From positions 62,001 through 126,000 of the forward strand of contig DYIY01000001.1 in assembly GCA_020723405.1 (NCBI GenBank): 64,000 nt of DNA, in the 5' to 3' direction. This DNA is from Thiobacillus denitrificans (GTDB taxonomy: Bacteria > Pseudomonadota > Gammaproteobacteria > Burkholderiales > Thiobacillaceae). Under the pieces are notes generated by a model, which was not told the origin of the DNA, made no database searches, and saw only the letters and a program-made list of their open reading frames with translations. This document shows, piece after piece, positions 46,400 through 55,237 of the stretch (position 1 is the first letter of the stretch; each line of letters opens with the position of its first letter). A program made the translations under genes and the position numbers.

Positions 46400-47026
46400 C
46401 TATGCGGCTTCGGCGGCCCGGGCGCGCAACACCTTGATCTGGAACAGGGTGTTGCGCTCATCCTCCTCCAGGGCGGCGCGGATATGATGCACCGTGGCCT
46501 GGTAGCGGGGAATGATGTTGTACTTCAGCGCGTTCACCCGTTTCTGGGTCTTGCGGCTGGCCGCCAGGAGACGCCACAGGGCGTTCTCCGCCTCGCCGAG
46601 ACGGGCCAGGGTCACGGTAAGTTCCCGCAGACGCAGCCGGGCCTCGTCGAAGCTCACGTCGGTCCACATGAGCCCCACCGGTTGCAGGGGCAGGGGGGAG
46701 GCGGACACGCTGGGATATTCCACGCCCACGCTGGAACGGGCCACCACCCGCAGGGCCACCGCGGGGTTGAGGCCCACCGAGGCCTGGCGCAGCATCTGCC
46801 CGCCCATGCGCATCTGCACGATGCCCAGCCAGTGGTAGGCCTCGGCCAGTTCCCGGGCGGTCTGGGCCCGCAGTTCCCGGTACTGGGCCAGGCGCTCGTA
46901 GACCAGCCGGGTCAGCAGGTCCCGTTTCTTCTCCAGCATGGCCCGGCCCTGCTCGAGGAACTTCACCTGGCGCCCGACTTGCAGCAGGGCGCTTTTCGTG
47001 GGGGGGACGGAGAGGCGTTTTTTCAT
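46400..47026 (-). CDS. ntpD: A/V-type ATPase subunit D
   Basis: 208 aa. The coiled-coil central-stalk subunit inside the A3B3 head. The start MKKRLSVPPTKSALLQVGRQ is typical. The C-terminal SRKTQKRVNALKYNIIPRYQ is the hallmark of subunit D. The heptad-rich helices run at both ends. It is the last gene of the ATPase operon; a family A repeat separates it from subunit B. Confidence 0.95.
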   Translation of the reverse strand: MKKRLSVPPTKSALLQVGRQVKFLEQGRAMLEKKRDLLTRLVYERLAQYRELRAQTARELAEAYHWLGIVQMRMGGQMLRQASVGLNPAVALRVVARSSVGVEYPSVSASPLPLQPVGLMWTDVSFDEARLRLRELTVTLARLGEAENALWRLLAASRKTQKRVNALKYNIIPRYQATVHHIRAALEEDERNTLFQIKVLRARAAEAA

Positions 47027-47030
47027 TGCT

Positions 47031-47127
47031 GAGTCGGTAGTCGGTAGAGGGTAGTTGGTAGCATGAAATTACCGCGCCGAAGGCGCGCCGATTTCAAGCT
47101 ACAGACTACCGACTACACACTACCAAC
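47031..47127. repeat. heptamer-armed inverted element, family A copy 4
   Basis: Between the D and B subunit genes. The core TAGCATGAAATTACCGCGCC-GAA-GGCGCG... ends TTTCAAGCTA. Arms of about four heptamers lie on each side (GTCGGTA, GTTGGTA; CTACAGA, CTACCGA). The right end overlaps the last codons of the B subunit gene (stop at 47113-47115), so the element supplies the B subunit C-terminus. Confidence 0.9.
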
Positions 47128-48504
47128 TCCTCCTTTGTGATACTTCGCCAGTTCCTCTTCGCTGACCCGGATGAGGGCTTCGGGGGGCAGCATGGAAAGC
47201 AGGTCCCAGGCGATGTTGAGGGTTTCGAACACGCTGCGGTCCTCGTCTTCTCCCTGGCCGATGAAGCGCCGTTCGAAGGCTTCGGCGAAACGCAGGTAGC
47301 GGCGGTCGGCGTCGGACAGTTCCTCGGCGCCGATGATGGCGGCCAGGCCGCGCACTTCCAGGGCCTTGGCGTAGCTGGCGAAGAGCTGGCTGGCCACGTG
47401 GGGGTGGTCTTCCCGGGTGAAGTTCTTGCCGATGCCGTCCTTCATGAGGCGGGACAGGGAGGGCAGCACGGACACCGGCGGATAGACCCCCTGGTTGGAC
47501 AGTTCCCGGCCCAGCACGATCTGGCCTTCGGTGATGTAGCCCGTCAGGTCGGGGATGGGGTGGGTGATGTCGTCGGAGGGCATGGACAGCACCGGGATCA
47601 GGGTGATGGAACCGCGCCGGTTCTTGATCCGCCCGGCCCGTTCGTAGATCTCCGCCAGGTCGGAGTAGAGGTAGCCCGGATAGCCTTTGCGGGCCGGCAC
47701 GTCGCCGCGCAGCACGGCCACTTCCCGCAGGGCCTCGGCGTAGGCGGTCATGTCGGTCATCACCACCAGCACGTGGTAATCCAGGTCGAAGGCCAGGTAT
47801 TCGGCGGCAGTCAGGGCCGCCCGGGGGGTGAGCAGGCGTTCGATGACCGGCTCGTCGGCCAGGTTGAGGAACATCACCACCTTGTTGAGCACCCCCGATT
47901 CCTCGAAGCTCTCCTGGAAGAAGCGGGCGTCGGCGTGGGAGGCGCCGAAGGCGGCGAACACCACCACGAATTCCGAGGACTCCTCACCGAGAAGCTTGGC
48001 CTGGCGGACGATCTGGGCCGCCACCCGGTTGTGGGGCAGGCCGCCGCCGGAAAACACCGGCAGCTTCTGGCCCCGGGTCAGGGAGTTCATGCCGTCGATG
48101 GCGGAGATGCCGGTCTGGATGAATTCCCGGGGGTAGGCCCGGGCTGCCGGGTTGAGGGGCTCGCCGTTCACGTCCCGCCGGTCGGCGGAGATGATGGGGG
48201 GCCGGCCGTCCCGGGCCAGGCCGGCGCCGTTGAACACCCGGCCCAGGATGTCCCGGGACACGGGCAGGCGGAAAGGCTCGTCCAGGAAGCGCACCCAGGT
48301 GCGCTCCAGGTCCAGCTCGTCGGTGCCCTCGAAGACTTCCACCAGCACGGCATCGTCGGCGGAACGGATCACCAGGCCGTTGCGCAGGTTGCCGGCGTGG
48401 TCCTTGATCTGCACCCGGGAACCCGCCGCCACGCCGGGCACCCCGGCCATGACGATGAGCCCCCCCTGGGCGGAGGTGGCGGTGCGGAACTCGATGTTTT
48501 TCAT
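47113..48504 (-). CDS. ntpB: A/V-type ATPase subunit B
   Basis: 463 aa. Non-catalytic nucleotide-binding subunit alternating with A in the head. GNPTVE-type beta-barrel and GISAIDGMNSLTRGQKLPVFS are conserved, with the P-loop degenerate (GGGLPHNRVAAQI) as expected for B. AEYLAFDLDYHVLVVMTDMT and IPVLSMPSDDITHPIPDLTGYI are strong signatures. The last residues lie in the arm of a family A repeat. Confidence 0.97.
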   Translation of the reverse strand: MKNIEFRTATSAQGGLIVMAGVPGVAAGSRVQIKDHAGNLRNGLVIRSADDAVLVEVFEGTDELDLERTWVRFLDEPFRLPVSRDILGRVFNGAGLARDGRPPIISADRRDVNGEPLNPAARAYPREFIQTGISAIDGMNSLTRGQKLPVFSGGGLPHNRVAAQIVRQAKLLGEESSEFVVVFAAFGASHADARFFQESFEESGVLNKVVMFLNLADEPVIERLLTPRAALTAAEYLAFDLDYHVLVVMTDMTAYAEALREVAVLRGDVPARKGYPGYLYSDLAEIYERAGRIKNRRGSITLIPVLSMPSDDITHPIPDLTGYITEGQIVLGRELSNQGVYPPVSVLPSLSRLMKDGIGKNFTREDHPHVASQLFASYAKALEVRGLAAIIGAEELSDADRRYLRFAEAFERRFIGQGEDEDRSVFETLNIAWDLLSMLPPEALIRVSEEELAKYHKGGVGSV

Positions 48505-48519
48505 GGTGCTACCTTGTCG

Positions 48520-50298
48520 TCACGCGGCGGGACCGGACTGGGCGTAGTCCAGGGCGATCTGCTCGAACTCGGCGGGGATGCGGGCGATCTTGTCCTTCAG
48601 GGCCGCCAGGTCCTCGGACTTGTGCTGGCTCTTCCAGCGCCGGGCCTGGGCCAGCAGGGGCATCTGGATCAGGCGGCGGGCGGAGGCCCCCAGCTTCACC
48701 AGTTTCATGCCCTGGCGGTGGATCTCCAGCAGGGCGGCCAGGAGGGCGTACTGCTTTTCCGGGGAGGCGAAGCTGTCGGTGTCATCGGTGGCCGCCTGCT
48801 GCAACAGGCCTTCCTTGATGAGACCGGCGGATTCCAGGGTCCAGCGCTGTTCGCTGGACAGGGCTTCCACCCCCACCAGGTTGACGATGCGCTGCAATTC
48901 CTCGGATTCGGCCAACAGGTCCAGGGCCTCGGCCCGGGCGGTTTCCCAGCCCGGGTCCACGTTCTCGGCCCACCATTTGGCGGCGGAGGGCACGTAGCCG
49001 GAGAAGCTTTCCAGCCAGTCCACCGCCGGGTAGTGGCGGGCGTCGGCCAGTTCCTTGGATAAAGCCCAGAAGGTCTGGATGATTTCCTTGGTGTGGCTGG
49101 TGACCGGTTCGGAGAAGTCGCCGCCGGGGGGGGACACGGCGCCGATGAGGGTGACGGAGCCGTGGTCGCCGGACAGGGTTTCCACCCGCCCGGCCCGCTC
49201 GTAGAAGGCGGCAAGGCGGGAACCCAGGTAGGCGGGGTAGCCTTCCTCCACGGGCATCTGGCCCAGGCGGCCGGCCACTTCCCGCAGGGCTTCGGCCCAG
49301 CGGCTGGTGGAGTCGGCCACCATCACCACGTCGTAGCCCTGGTCGCGGAAGTATTCGGCCAGGGTGATGCCCACGTAGATGGAGGCTTCCCGGGCCACCA
49401 CCGGCATGTTGGAGGTGTTGGCCACCAGCAGGGTGCGTTCCATGAGGGGCCGGCCGGTGTGGGGATCCTTCAGTTCCGGCATGAATTCCAGCACGTCGGT
49501 CAGCTCGTTGCCCCGCTCGCCGCAACCCACGTAGATGACGATCTCGGCGTTGCACCAGCGGGCGATCTGCTGCTGGAGCATGGTCTTGCCGGCACCGAAG
49601 GGACCGGGGATGGCCGCCTTGCCGCCCTTCAGCAGGGGGTAGAAGGTGTCCAGGATGCGTTGTCCGGTGATGAGGGGCTTCACCGCGTGGTCCCGGTGCT
49701 TGAAGGGACGGGGGGTGCGCACCGGCCAGCGGTGGAACAGGTGGAGCTTTTCGATGCGCCCGTCGTGGCGCTTCACCCGGCCGATCACCTCGTCCACGGT
49801 GTAGTCCCCTTCCGGGGCCAGTTCCAGGAGTTCGCCGTGCACGAGGGGCGGGGTGAGGATGCGGTGCAGGATGGATTCGGTCTCCTGGACCGTGCCCAGC
49901 ACGTCGCCGCCGGCCAGGGGGGTCTCGGCCCGGCGGTGGGGGTCGGGCACGAAGTGCCAGCGTTTGTCCCGGGGCAGGGAAGGTACAGCGACACCCCGGG
50001 CGATGCGATCGCCGCTTTGTTCCCAGACCGCATTCAGAGGCCGCTGCACGCCGTCGAAGATGGCGTTGAGCAGCCCCGGGCCCAGCTCCACGGACAGGGG
50101 CCAGCCCAGTCCTTCCGCCACTTCGCCGGGCTTGAGGCCCGCCGTGTCTTCGTAGAGTTGCGCCAGGGCGGTTTCGCCGTCCCGGCCGATGACTTCGCCC
50201 ACCAGCCCGATGCGACCCACCCGCACCTGTTCGCCGATCACCGTTTCCGGCAATTCCAGCTTGACCAGGGGACCGTTGACTTCAAGGATTTTGCCCAT
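48520..50298 (-). CDS. ntpA: A/V-type ATPase catalytic subunit A
   Basis: 592 aa. The P-loop is GPFGAGKTMLQQQIARW. The non-homologous region typical of A subunits lies at about 120-200. YVGCGERGNELTDVLEFMPE, NTSNMPVVAREASIYVGITLAEY and TLIGAVSPPGGDFSEPVTSH are signatures. Site of ATP synthesis or hydrolysis. The gene is 15 bp before B; a family A repeat lies upstream, between E and A. Confidence 0.97.
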   Translation of the reverse strand: MGKILEVNGPLVKLELPETVIGEQVRVGRIGLVGEVIGRDGETALAQLYEDTAGLKPGEVAEGLGWPLSVELGPGLLNAIFDGVQRPLNAVWEQSGDRIARGVAVPSLPRDKRWHFVPDPHRRAETPLAGGDVLGTVQETESILHRILTPPLVHGELLELAPEGDYTVDEVIGRVKRHDGRIEKLHLFHRWPVRTPRPFKHRDHAVKPLITGQRILDTFYPLLKGGKAAIPGPFGAGKTMLQQQIARWCNAEIVIYVGCGERGNELTDVLEFMPELKDPHTGRPLMERTLLVANTSNMPVVAREASIYVGITLAEYFRDQGYDVVMVADSTSRWAEALREVAGRLGQMPVEEGYPAYLGSRLAAFYERAGRVETLSGDHGSVTLIGAVSPPGGDFSEPVTSHTKEIIQTFWALSKELADARHYPAVDWLESFSGYVPSAAKWWAENVDPGWETARAEALDLLAESEELQRIVNLVGVEALSSEQRWTLESAGLIKEGLLQQAATDDTDSFASPEKQYALLAALLEIHRQGMKLVKLGASARRLIQMPLLAQARRWKSQHKSEDLAALKDKIARIPAEFEQIALDYAQSGPAA

Positions 50299-50313
50299 GT
50301 TTTCCTCTTTGAG

Positions 50314-50412
50314 CGGGTAGTCGGTGGTCGGTAGCTGGTAGCTTTGATTAGCGCGCCGAAGGCGCGGAAACTCAAGCTACAGACTACCGACCACCGACTA
50401 CCGACTACCGAC
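50314..50412. repeat. heptamer-armed inverted element, family A copy 5
   Basis: Between the E and A subunit genes. The core TAGCTTTGATTAGCGCGCC-GAA-GGCGCG... ends CTCAAGCTA. Arms are GGTAGTC/GGTGGTC units on the left and about five CTACCGA/CCACCGA units on the right. The flank GCTACAGAC next to the core is the same as in copies 1 and 4. Confidence 0.9.
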
Positions 50413-50421
50413 TTCATTTCA

Positions 50422-51069
50422 TCATCTCGCCAACACGCTCAGATCCGGGGCGCTGGCGAACAGGCGTTCCATGGCCACCCGGGCCAGTTCATCGGCCAGG
50501 CGGGCCTGGCGGGCTTCGAAGGTCTGGTCCAGTTGGGCCCGGTTGTCGGCCAGGCGCACCCGGAAGCCGCCGTCGCTGCGTCCGCCGTGGAAGGCCAGTT
50601 CCACCTTGCGGCCCGGGGCCACCCGGCTGGTCATCGCTGACCAGGACAGGGTGAGCCGGGCCTGGTCCTCGGGTCGGGCTTCCACCACCAGATCGCCGTC
50701 GGGCAGGGCCTGGACGGCAGCGGCCAGCCAGCTTTCCAGGATTTCCATATAGCGCGGGTCGTCGTCCACCAGTTCCTGGAAGGCCAGTTGCACCCCGGAC
50801 AGGGTGGCCTCGGTGAGGGCCCAGCGCAGCCGATCCAGTTCGGCGGCCAGGCGGGTTTCCGCCGCCTGGGTGTGGCGGCGCACCAGGCGCTCGGCCTCGG
50901 CCTTGGCGGCCAGCACTTCCCGCTCCTCGGCCAGCTGCAACCGCTCGGCCGACTCGGTGAGGATGCGCGCCTTGGCCGCCTCGGCGTTCTGCCGCTGCTC
51001 CCGGGCCAGGGATTCGGCCTGGCGGATCAGGGCCTGTTCCAGTTGGGTGACTTGGGTTTCCGCTTCCAT
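50422..51069 (-). CDS. ntpE: A/V-type ATPase subunit E (peripheral stalk)
   Basis: 215 aa. A long N-terminal Ala/Glu/Arg-rich coiled coil (about 1-105) is followed by a globular C-terminal domain with YMEILESWLAAAVQALPDGD and a typical E-subunit ending. GGAG lies upstream of the ATG. With the G/H subunit it forms the stator stalk. Confidence 0.85.
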   Translation of the reverse strand: MEAETQVTQLEQALIRQAESLAREQRQNAEAAKARILTESAERLQLAEEREVLAAKAEAERLVRRHTQAAETRLAAELDRLRWALTEATLSGVQLAFQELVDDDPRYMEILESWLAAAVQALPDGDLVVEARPEDQARLTLSWSAMTSRVAPGRKVELAFHGGRSDGGFRVRLADNRAQLDQTFEARQARLADELARVAMERLFASAPDLSVLAR

Positions 51070-51100
51070 GTTTTCTCCAGTGCGCTATGCCGGTGCGACG

Positions 51101-51445
51101 CTACTTCAGGGCCTCGGGCCCCAGCACCGCCCGCACCACTTCGTCCACCGCCGGGGCGTAGTCCTGGGGGGCGGACAAGGGGGGCAGCTCGGTGACCACG
51201 ATGCGCCCGCCCTCGTTGCGCAGGCGGTTCAGCCAGGGGCCGCCGGCGTGGGCCAGGCCCGACTCCAGCAGCACCAGGGCCTCGCTGCCGTCCTTCACCA
51301 GCCCGGCCAGGACCTGCTCCAGGGTGTCCGGGTCGGCGTCCGGGTGGACCTCGGCCCCGATCAGGCTGAAGCCTTCCACCAGCCCGGCGCTGCCCAGCAC
51401 CACCAGGCGCCCGGCCGTCGGAACCTTGTCGCTGTCGGCCTTCAC
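51101..51445 (-). CDS. ntpG: A/V-type ATPase subunit F
   Basis: 114 aa from a GTG at 51445 with GGAGG upstream. LVVLGSAGLVEGFSLIGAEV and EALVLLESGLA and IVVTELPPL give the Rossmann-like F subunit fold. It binds subunit D in the central rotor. Located between K and E genes, as in many archaeal-type operons. Assignment relies on length, position and fold pattern. Confidence 0.82.
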   Translation of the reverse strand: MKADSDKVPTAGRLVVLGSAGLVEGFSLIGAEVHPDADPDTLEQVLAGLVKDGSEALVLLESGLAHAGGPWLNRLRNEGGRIVVTELPPLSAPQDYAPAVDEVVRAVLGPEALK

Positions 51446-51455
51446 GCCGCCTCCG

Positions 51456-51899
51456 TCACAGCTTGCCCAGCAGCAGGATGGACATGACCAGGCCGTAGAT
51501 GGCGATACCTTCCGCCAGGCCCATGTAGATCAGGGTGCGGCCGAACATCTCCGGCTTCTCGGCGATGACCGCCAGGGCCGCCGCGCCCACCGGACCCAGA
51601 GCGATGCCGGCGCCGATGGCCGCCAGGCCCGTGGGCAGGCCGATGCCGATGAGGGCCAGGCCCACCGCCATGGAGATGCCCTCGCCACCGCCACTGGCCG
51701 CCGCTTCCTGGGCCATGACGTCCTGTACGCCCAGGTAGAGAAAACCGGCCACGGCCAGGCCGAAGACCAGGAAATTGCCCAGCACCCCACCCTTGAGCCA
51801 GCCCGGCGATGGCAGCCGCCGGGGCTTCATCTCCAGCCAGACACCCGCCGCGATGGTGGCGGCTACGGACAGTCCCATCAGTGCGATCAACCAGCTCAT
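51456..51899 (-). CDS. ntpK: A/V-type ATPase membrane rotor subunit K (c-ring proteolipid)
   Basis: 147 aa from the ATG at 51899 (AGGAG six bases upstream); an earlier in-frame ATG at 51914 is less well placed. The C-terminal 75 residues are one proteolipid hairpin. Its second helix is GLAEGIAIYGLVMSILLL, with the ion-binding Glu. Unlike simple 8-kDa proteolipids, two more hydrophobic segments precede it (about 4-22 and 42-60), joined by a basic loop. The sequence AQEAAASGGG after the second may mark a signal-peptide cleavage site. No clear Na+ ligand set (Gln/Thr near the Glu) was seen, so protons are the likelier ion. Confidence 0.88.
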   Translation of the reverse strand: MSWLIALMGLSVAATIAAGVWLEMKPRRLPSPGWLKGGVLGNFLVFGLAVAGFLYLGVQDVMAQEAAASGGGEGISMAVGLALIGIGLPTGLAAIGAGIALGPVGAAALAVIAEKPEMFGRTLIYMGLAEGIAIYGLVMSILLLGKL

Positions 51900-51954
51900 T
51901 TTTTCTCCTTTCAATCGAACCGCAACCAGCCAGGCGTGCCCACACGCCCCGCCG

Positions 51955-53838
51955 CTAACTCCGCACCAGTTTCAACGGCACGAACTCGGTGCCGTCGCCG
52001 CTGAAGAAGCGGGAAAATCCTTCGTAGTACATGAGGCGCAGGGCCTGGATGGCGACGATGCCCCCTTCCAGGACGATGATCACCACGTTGCCCAGCACTA
52101 CGGTGGTCCAGTGGCCGAAAGCGCCCATGCCGTTGGCCAGGGTGAACACGGCCAGGGCCAGGGCCACGTGGTTCAGGCTGAAGGCCGCCACCCGCATGAA
52201 GGACAGGGTGTTGGCGAACAGATTGATGCCCGTCTCCAGGGTTTCGATGCTGGTCACCAGGACCCGTTCGCCCAGGCCGGCCCGGGTTTCCACCCACTTG
52301 TACACGGCCACCGCGGCCAGCCCCAGGCCGGCCAGGATCCAGGATGGGGCGGCCAGGTCGGCGCCGCCGGCCAGGCTCACCACGCCCCCCACGGCGCCCA
52401 GATAGAAGACCAGGCCGGCCACGCCGGTGGAGTCGAACAGGGCTTCGTGGGCGTGGCCCGCCGTGAACTTGTTGCGGGCGTTGACCAGCAGGGTGAGGAC
52501 GATGAAGCCCACGCCGAAGGACACCGCCAGGGTCAGCATCTGGGTGGGGTGGTGCAGGGGGGACATCCACAGGGGGGGAAGCACGTCCTCGTAACCGAAG
52601 AGGCTGCCGTAGAGCAGGCCGAACAGCATGGACACCGCACCGGCCGCGATGCCGATCCAGGCCATGGCGCCCAGTTTGCGCAGCAAGCCGAGGGACAGCA
52701 GCAGGATCACGGCGCCGTGGCCGATGTCGCCGAACATGGCGCCGAAAAGAAGCAGATAGGTGAGGGCGAAGGGCAGGGTGGGGTCGAACTCCCCGTAGCG
52801 GGGCACCCCGTAGCTCTTCACCAGGGGCACGAAGGGCTTGAGCCAGGTCGGGTAGCGGACCAGGGAGGGCACCTGGGCGGCCTCGTGGGCGGCGGGCTCT
52901 TCCACGTCCAGCCAATAGCGCCCGTGGAAGCGGGCTTCCAGGGCCGCTTTCAGTTCATCGAGACGGCGGCGGGGAATCCAGCCGGCCAGGCCGGCCAGGC
53001 CGCCCTTGCCACGCACGCCGGTGCTGGCCGCCTCGGCCAGGGGCCGGCCCAGGGCCACCCGCAGGCGGGCCTCTTCCAGGCCGGAGCGGTACTTGCCGCG
53101 CAGGTCGTCCATGACCTTGCACTCGGCCACGTTCAGTTCTTCCACGTACTTGCGTTCCTGCTGCAACCAGGCCCGGGCGGCCTGGGGATGGGTACGCAGT
53201 TCCTCGGGCACGGGCAGTTCCCGCCAGCCGGCCTGGGACAGGACGCCGCGGATTTCCTCCTGGCGGTCCCGGGGGCCGGCGATGACCGCGTAGGCCTGGT
53301 CGCCGATGTGGTCGAAGGTGGAGAGCAGGGCGCCGGTCATGGTGAGGGCCTCGGTGACCCGCTTGACGCTGCCGGCCGGCAGACTGCCGATGTTCACGGC
53401 CAGGAGACCGTCGGGGCGCAGCAACTGGGCCAGATCCACGTTGAGCCGCTCCAGCTTGGTGAGGGTTTCCTCCAGGGCGTCCAGATGGCGCACTTCCTCC
53501 TGGATGCGCGACTGGCCCTCGTGGACTGCCAGGCAACTGCTCCACACGCCCTTGAGCCAGCCGTTCAATTCCTCCAGGTCGGCCAGGGTGGGGGCGGCCG
53601 CCCCGTCGGGAATGTCCAGTTCCGCCAGGCCGCCGCAGTGCTCCACCAGCTTGGAGACCCGGGACTCGGCCAGTTGCCAGGCTTCCCGGTAGGTTTCGGC
53701 GGGGGTTTCGTCGAGGGCCTCGGGCACGCCGGGGGCGGGGCTGAAGATGCCGAAGCGGGCCAGTTCCAGGGCGGCGTCGGGGGCCTCGGTGGCGAGCATG
53801 AGCAGGCGGATGCGCAGCAGGGGTTCGGCGCGGAACAT
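51955..53838 (-). CDS. ntpI: A/V-type ATPase subunit I (stator a-subunit)
   Basis: 627 aa from the ATG at 53838, which overlaps the C subunit stop (TGATG). The cytoplasmic N-terminal half (about 1-330) contains coiled coils. The C-terminal half has about seven or eight transmembrane helices starting at FALTYLLLFGAMFGDIGHGA, the family signature. FANTLSFMRVAAFSLNHVAL contains the arginine expected for ion transfer. The longer open frame upstream overlaps the C gene in another frame and is not real. Confidence 0.93.
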   Translation of the reverse strand: MFRAEPLLRIRLLMLATEAPDAALELARFGIFSPAPGVPEALDETPAETYREAWQLAESRVSKLVEHCGGLAELDIPDGAAAPTLADLEELNGWLKGVWSSCLAVHEGQSRIQEEVRHLDALEETLTKLERLNVDLAQLLRPDGLLAVNIGSLPAGSVKRVTEALTMTGALLSTFDHIGDQAYAVIAGPRDRQEEIRGVLSQAGWRELPVPEELRTHPQAARAWLQQERKYVEELNVAECKVMDDLRGKYRSGLEEARLRVALGRPLAEAASTGVRGKGGLAGLAGWIPRRRLDELKAALEARFHGRYWLDVEEPAAHEAAQVPSLVRYPTWLKPFVPLVKSYGVPRYGEFDPTLPFALTYLLLFGAMFGDIGHGAVILLLSLGLLRKLGAMAWIGIAAGAVSMLFGLLYGSLFGYEDVLPPLWMSPLHHPTQMLTLAVSFGVGFIVLTLLVNARNKFTAGHAHEALFDSTGVAGLVFYLGAVGGVVSLAGGADLAAPSWILAGLGLAAVAVYKWVETRAGLGERVLVTSIETLETGINLFANTLSFMRVAAFSLNHVALALAVFTLANGMGAFGHWTTVVLGNVVIIVLEGGIVAIQALRLMYYEGFSRFFSGDGTEFVPLKLVRS

Positions 53839-54866
53839 CAGGCGAGGCCCTCCTGGACGGGGAACATGGCCAGGCGGATGTCGGCCGGGGCCAGATCCAG
53901 ATGCCGGCCGCGCAGGATGGCGCGCACCGAGCGCAGATCCCGCTCCCGCAGGATCAGGTAGGCGAAGGCCCGGGCGATGGCCGGTGCGCCGGAATGCAGG
54001 ACCTTGGCGGCGGTCTCGGCGGCGGCGGACTCCATGCGCGAGAACACGGCGGGGATGCCGGAAAACTCCCCCAGCACCCGCTGCCATTGCTCGGGCAGGG
54101 CGGCCAGGACGGCCTCCGGACTGCCCAGGGCGGCCAGTTCCCGCAACCGGGATGAGGGCAGGCTGTAGTGGGAGGCCACCAGCAGGAAATAGACCTGGGC
54201 GGGGGGCAGGTTGTAGTTGAAGCGGTAGCGCAGCATCCACACCAGGTTGATGCGGTCGATGAGGCTGCCCATGAGGCGGCGGAAGGCGGCGCCGGCTTCG
54301 TTTTCCAGGGGCTGGGCCCGGTGGGCCAGGCCTTCGTAGTAGCCCCGGTCCAGGGCCGCGTCCAGGATGAAGGGGTCGTGGCTTTCCTCGAAGGCCCGCC
54401 GGGCCTGGCGGACGATGCCCGCATAGGGGCCGGCTTCCAGGCGGCGCAACAGTTCCCCCACGTCCTCTGCATGGGACAGATCCTGCACGTCCAGGCGGCC
54501 GAAGGCACCCATGGGGGTGAGCCGGGCCAGCAGGGCGGCGGGCCGCTCGCCGGTCATCTTGCCGCGCAACAGGGTCTTCACGTTGCTGACCTCGAAGCGC
54601 TCGGTCCAGTAGATGAGGAAATTGCGCGCCGCGCCGGACAGGGGGCGGATCAGTACCCGGGTCTCGTCCAGCACCTGGGCGATGATGCGCTGTTCCAGGG
54701 AACGGTGATCCAGGTTGTCGAAGCCGGCGGCCAGTTGCGGCAGGCCCCGGTTGCCCAGGGCTTCGGCCATCTCCCCATGGGGCGTGGCCAGCACGGCGTT
54801 GAAGTCCGCGTTGCGCCAGAGGCGGCCGGAGAACAGGCTGACGCGGGTGTTCAGATAGGCTGACAC
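53838..54866 (-). CDS. ntpC: A/V-type ATPase subunit C
   Basis: 342 aa. All-helical funnel-shaped subunit linking rotor stalk to c-ring. MSAYLNTRVSLFSGRLW, NFLIYWTERFEVSNVKTLLRGKM (shown here in part) and INLVWMLRYRFNYNLPPAQV are typical. ARAFAYLILRERDLRSVRAI closes the fold. It overlaps the I gene by a base and follows the G/H gene by 34 bp. Confidence 0.9.
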   Translation of the reverse strand: MSAYLNTRVSLFSGRLWRNADFNAVLATPHGEMAEALGNRGLPQLAAGFDNLDHRSLEQRIIAQVLDETRVLIRPLSGAARNFLIYWTERFEVSNVKTLLRGKMTGERPAALLARLTPMGAFGRLDVQDLSHAEDVGELLRRLEAGPYAGIVRQARRAFEESHDPFILDAALDRGYYEGLAHRAQPLENEAGAAFRRLMGSLIDRINLVWMLRYRFNYNLPPAQVYFLLVASHYSLPSSRLRELAALGSPEAVLAALPEQWQRVLGEFSGIPAVFSRMESAAAETAAKVLHSGAPAIARAFAYLILRERDLRSVRAILRGRHLDLAPADIRLAMFPVQEGLA

Positions 54867-54900
54867 GGCGTGTGGGCGTCGAAAGATGGGGGGGCGATCC

Positions 54901-55218
54901 TCAGTGGGCGGGATCCAGGAGCAGGTTGAGGGCCGCGTCCACGGCCTCCTGCTCGTGGCGGGAGGCCATGTCGCGCAGGCCTCGCTGCCGTTCCTCGTAT
55001 TTGCGGGCCAGTTCGGCCACCGCCTGGTCGGCCCGGCTGGCAGCCTCCTTCATGAAGGGGGCGCGCAACTCGGCACGGCCGGCCTCGAAGCGGGTCTCCG
55101 CTTCCCGGGATGCGGCCAGGGCGTCGTCCAGCAGGCGCTGCCGTTCGGCGCTGGCGGCCTCGATGATGCCCTGGGCCCGGGCTTCAGCTTCCAGCAGGCG
55201 TTTGAGCGGGTCATCCAT
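54901..55218 (-). CDS. ntpF: A/V-type ATPase G/H-like stalk subunit
   Basis: 105 aa from the ATG at 55218 (MDDPLKRLLEAEARAQGI) with GGGGA upstream; an in-frame ATG at 55248 lacks a ribosome binding site. Nearly all coiled coil, rich in Ala, Glu and Arg (DDALAASREAETRFEAG, AELARKYEERQRGLRD). This matches the small peripheral-stalk partner of subunit E. It is the first ATPase gene and lies only 19 bp after the small Cys-rich gene that ends the hydrogenase operon. Confidence 0.8.
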   Translation of the reverse strand: MDDPLKRLLEAEARAQGIIEAASAERQRLLDDALAASREAETRFEAGRAELRAPFMKEAASRADQAVAELARKYEERQRGLRDMASRHEQEAVDAALNLLLDPAH

Positions 55219-55237
55219 TTGTTCTTTCCCCTTGTCC

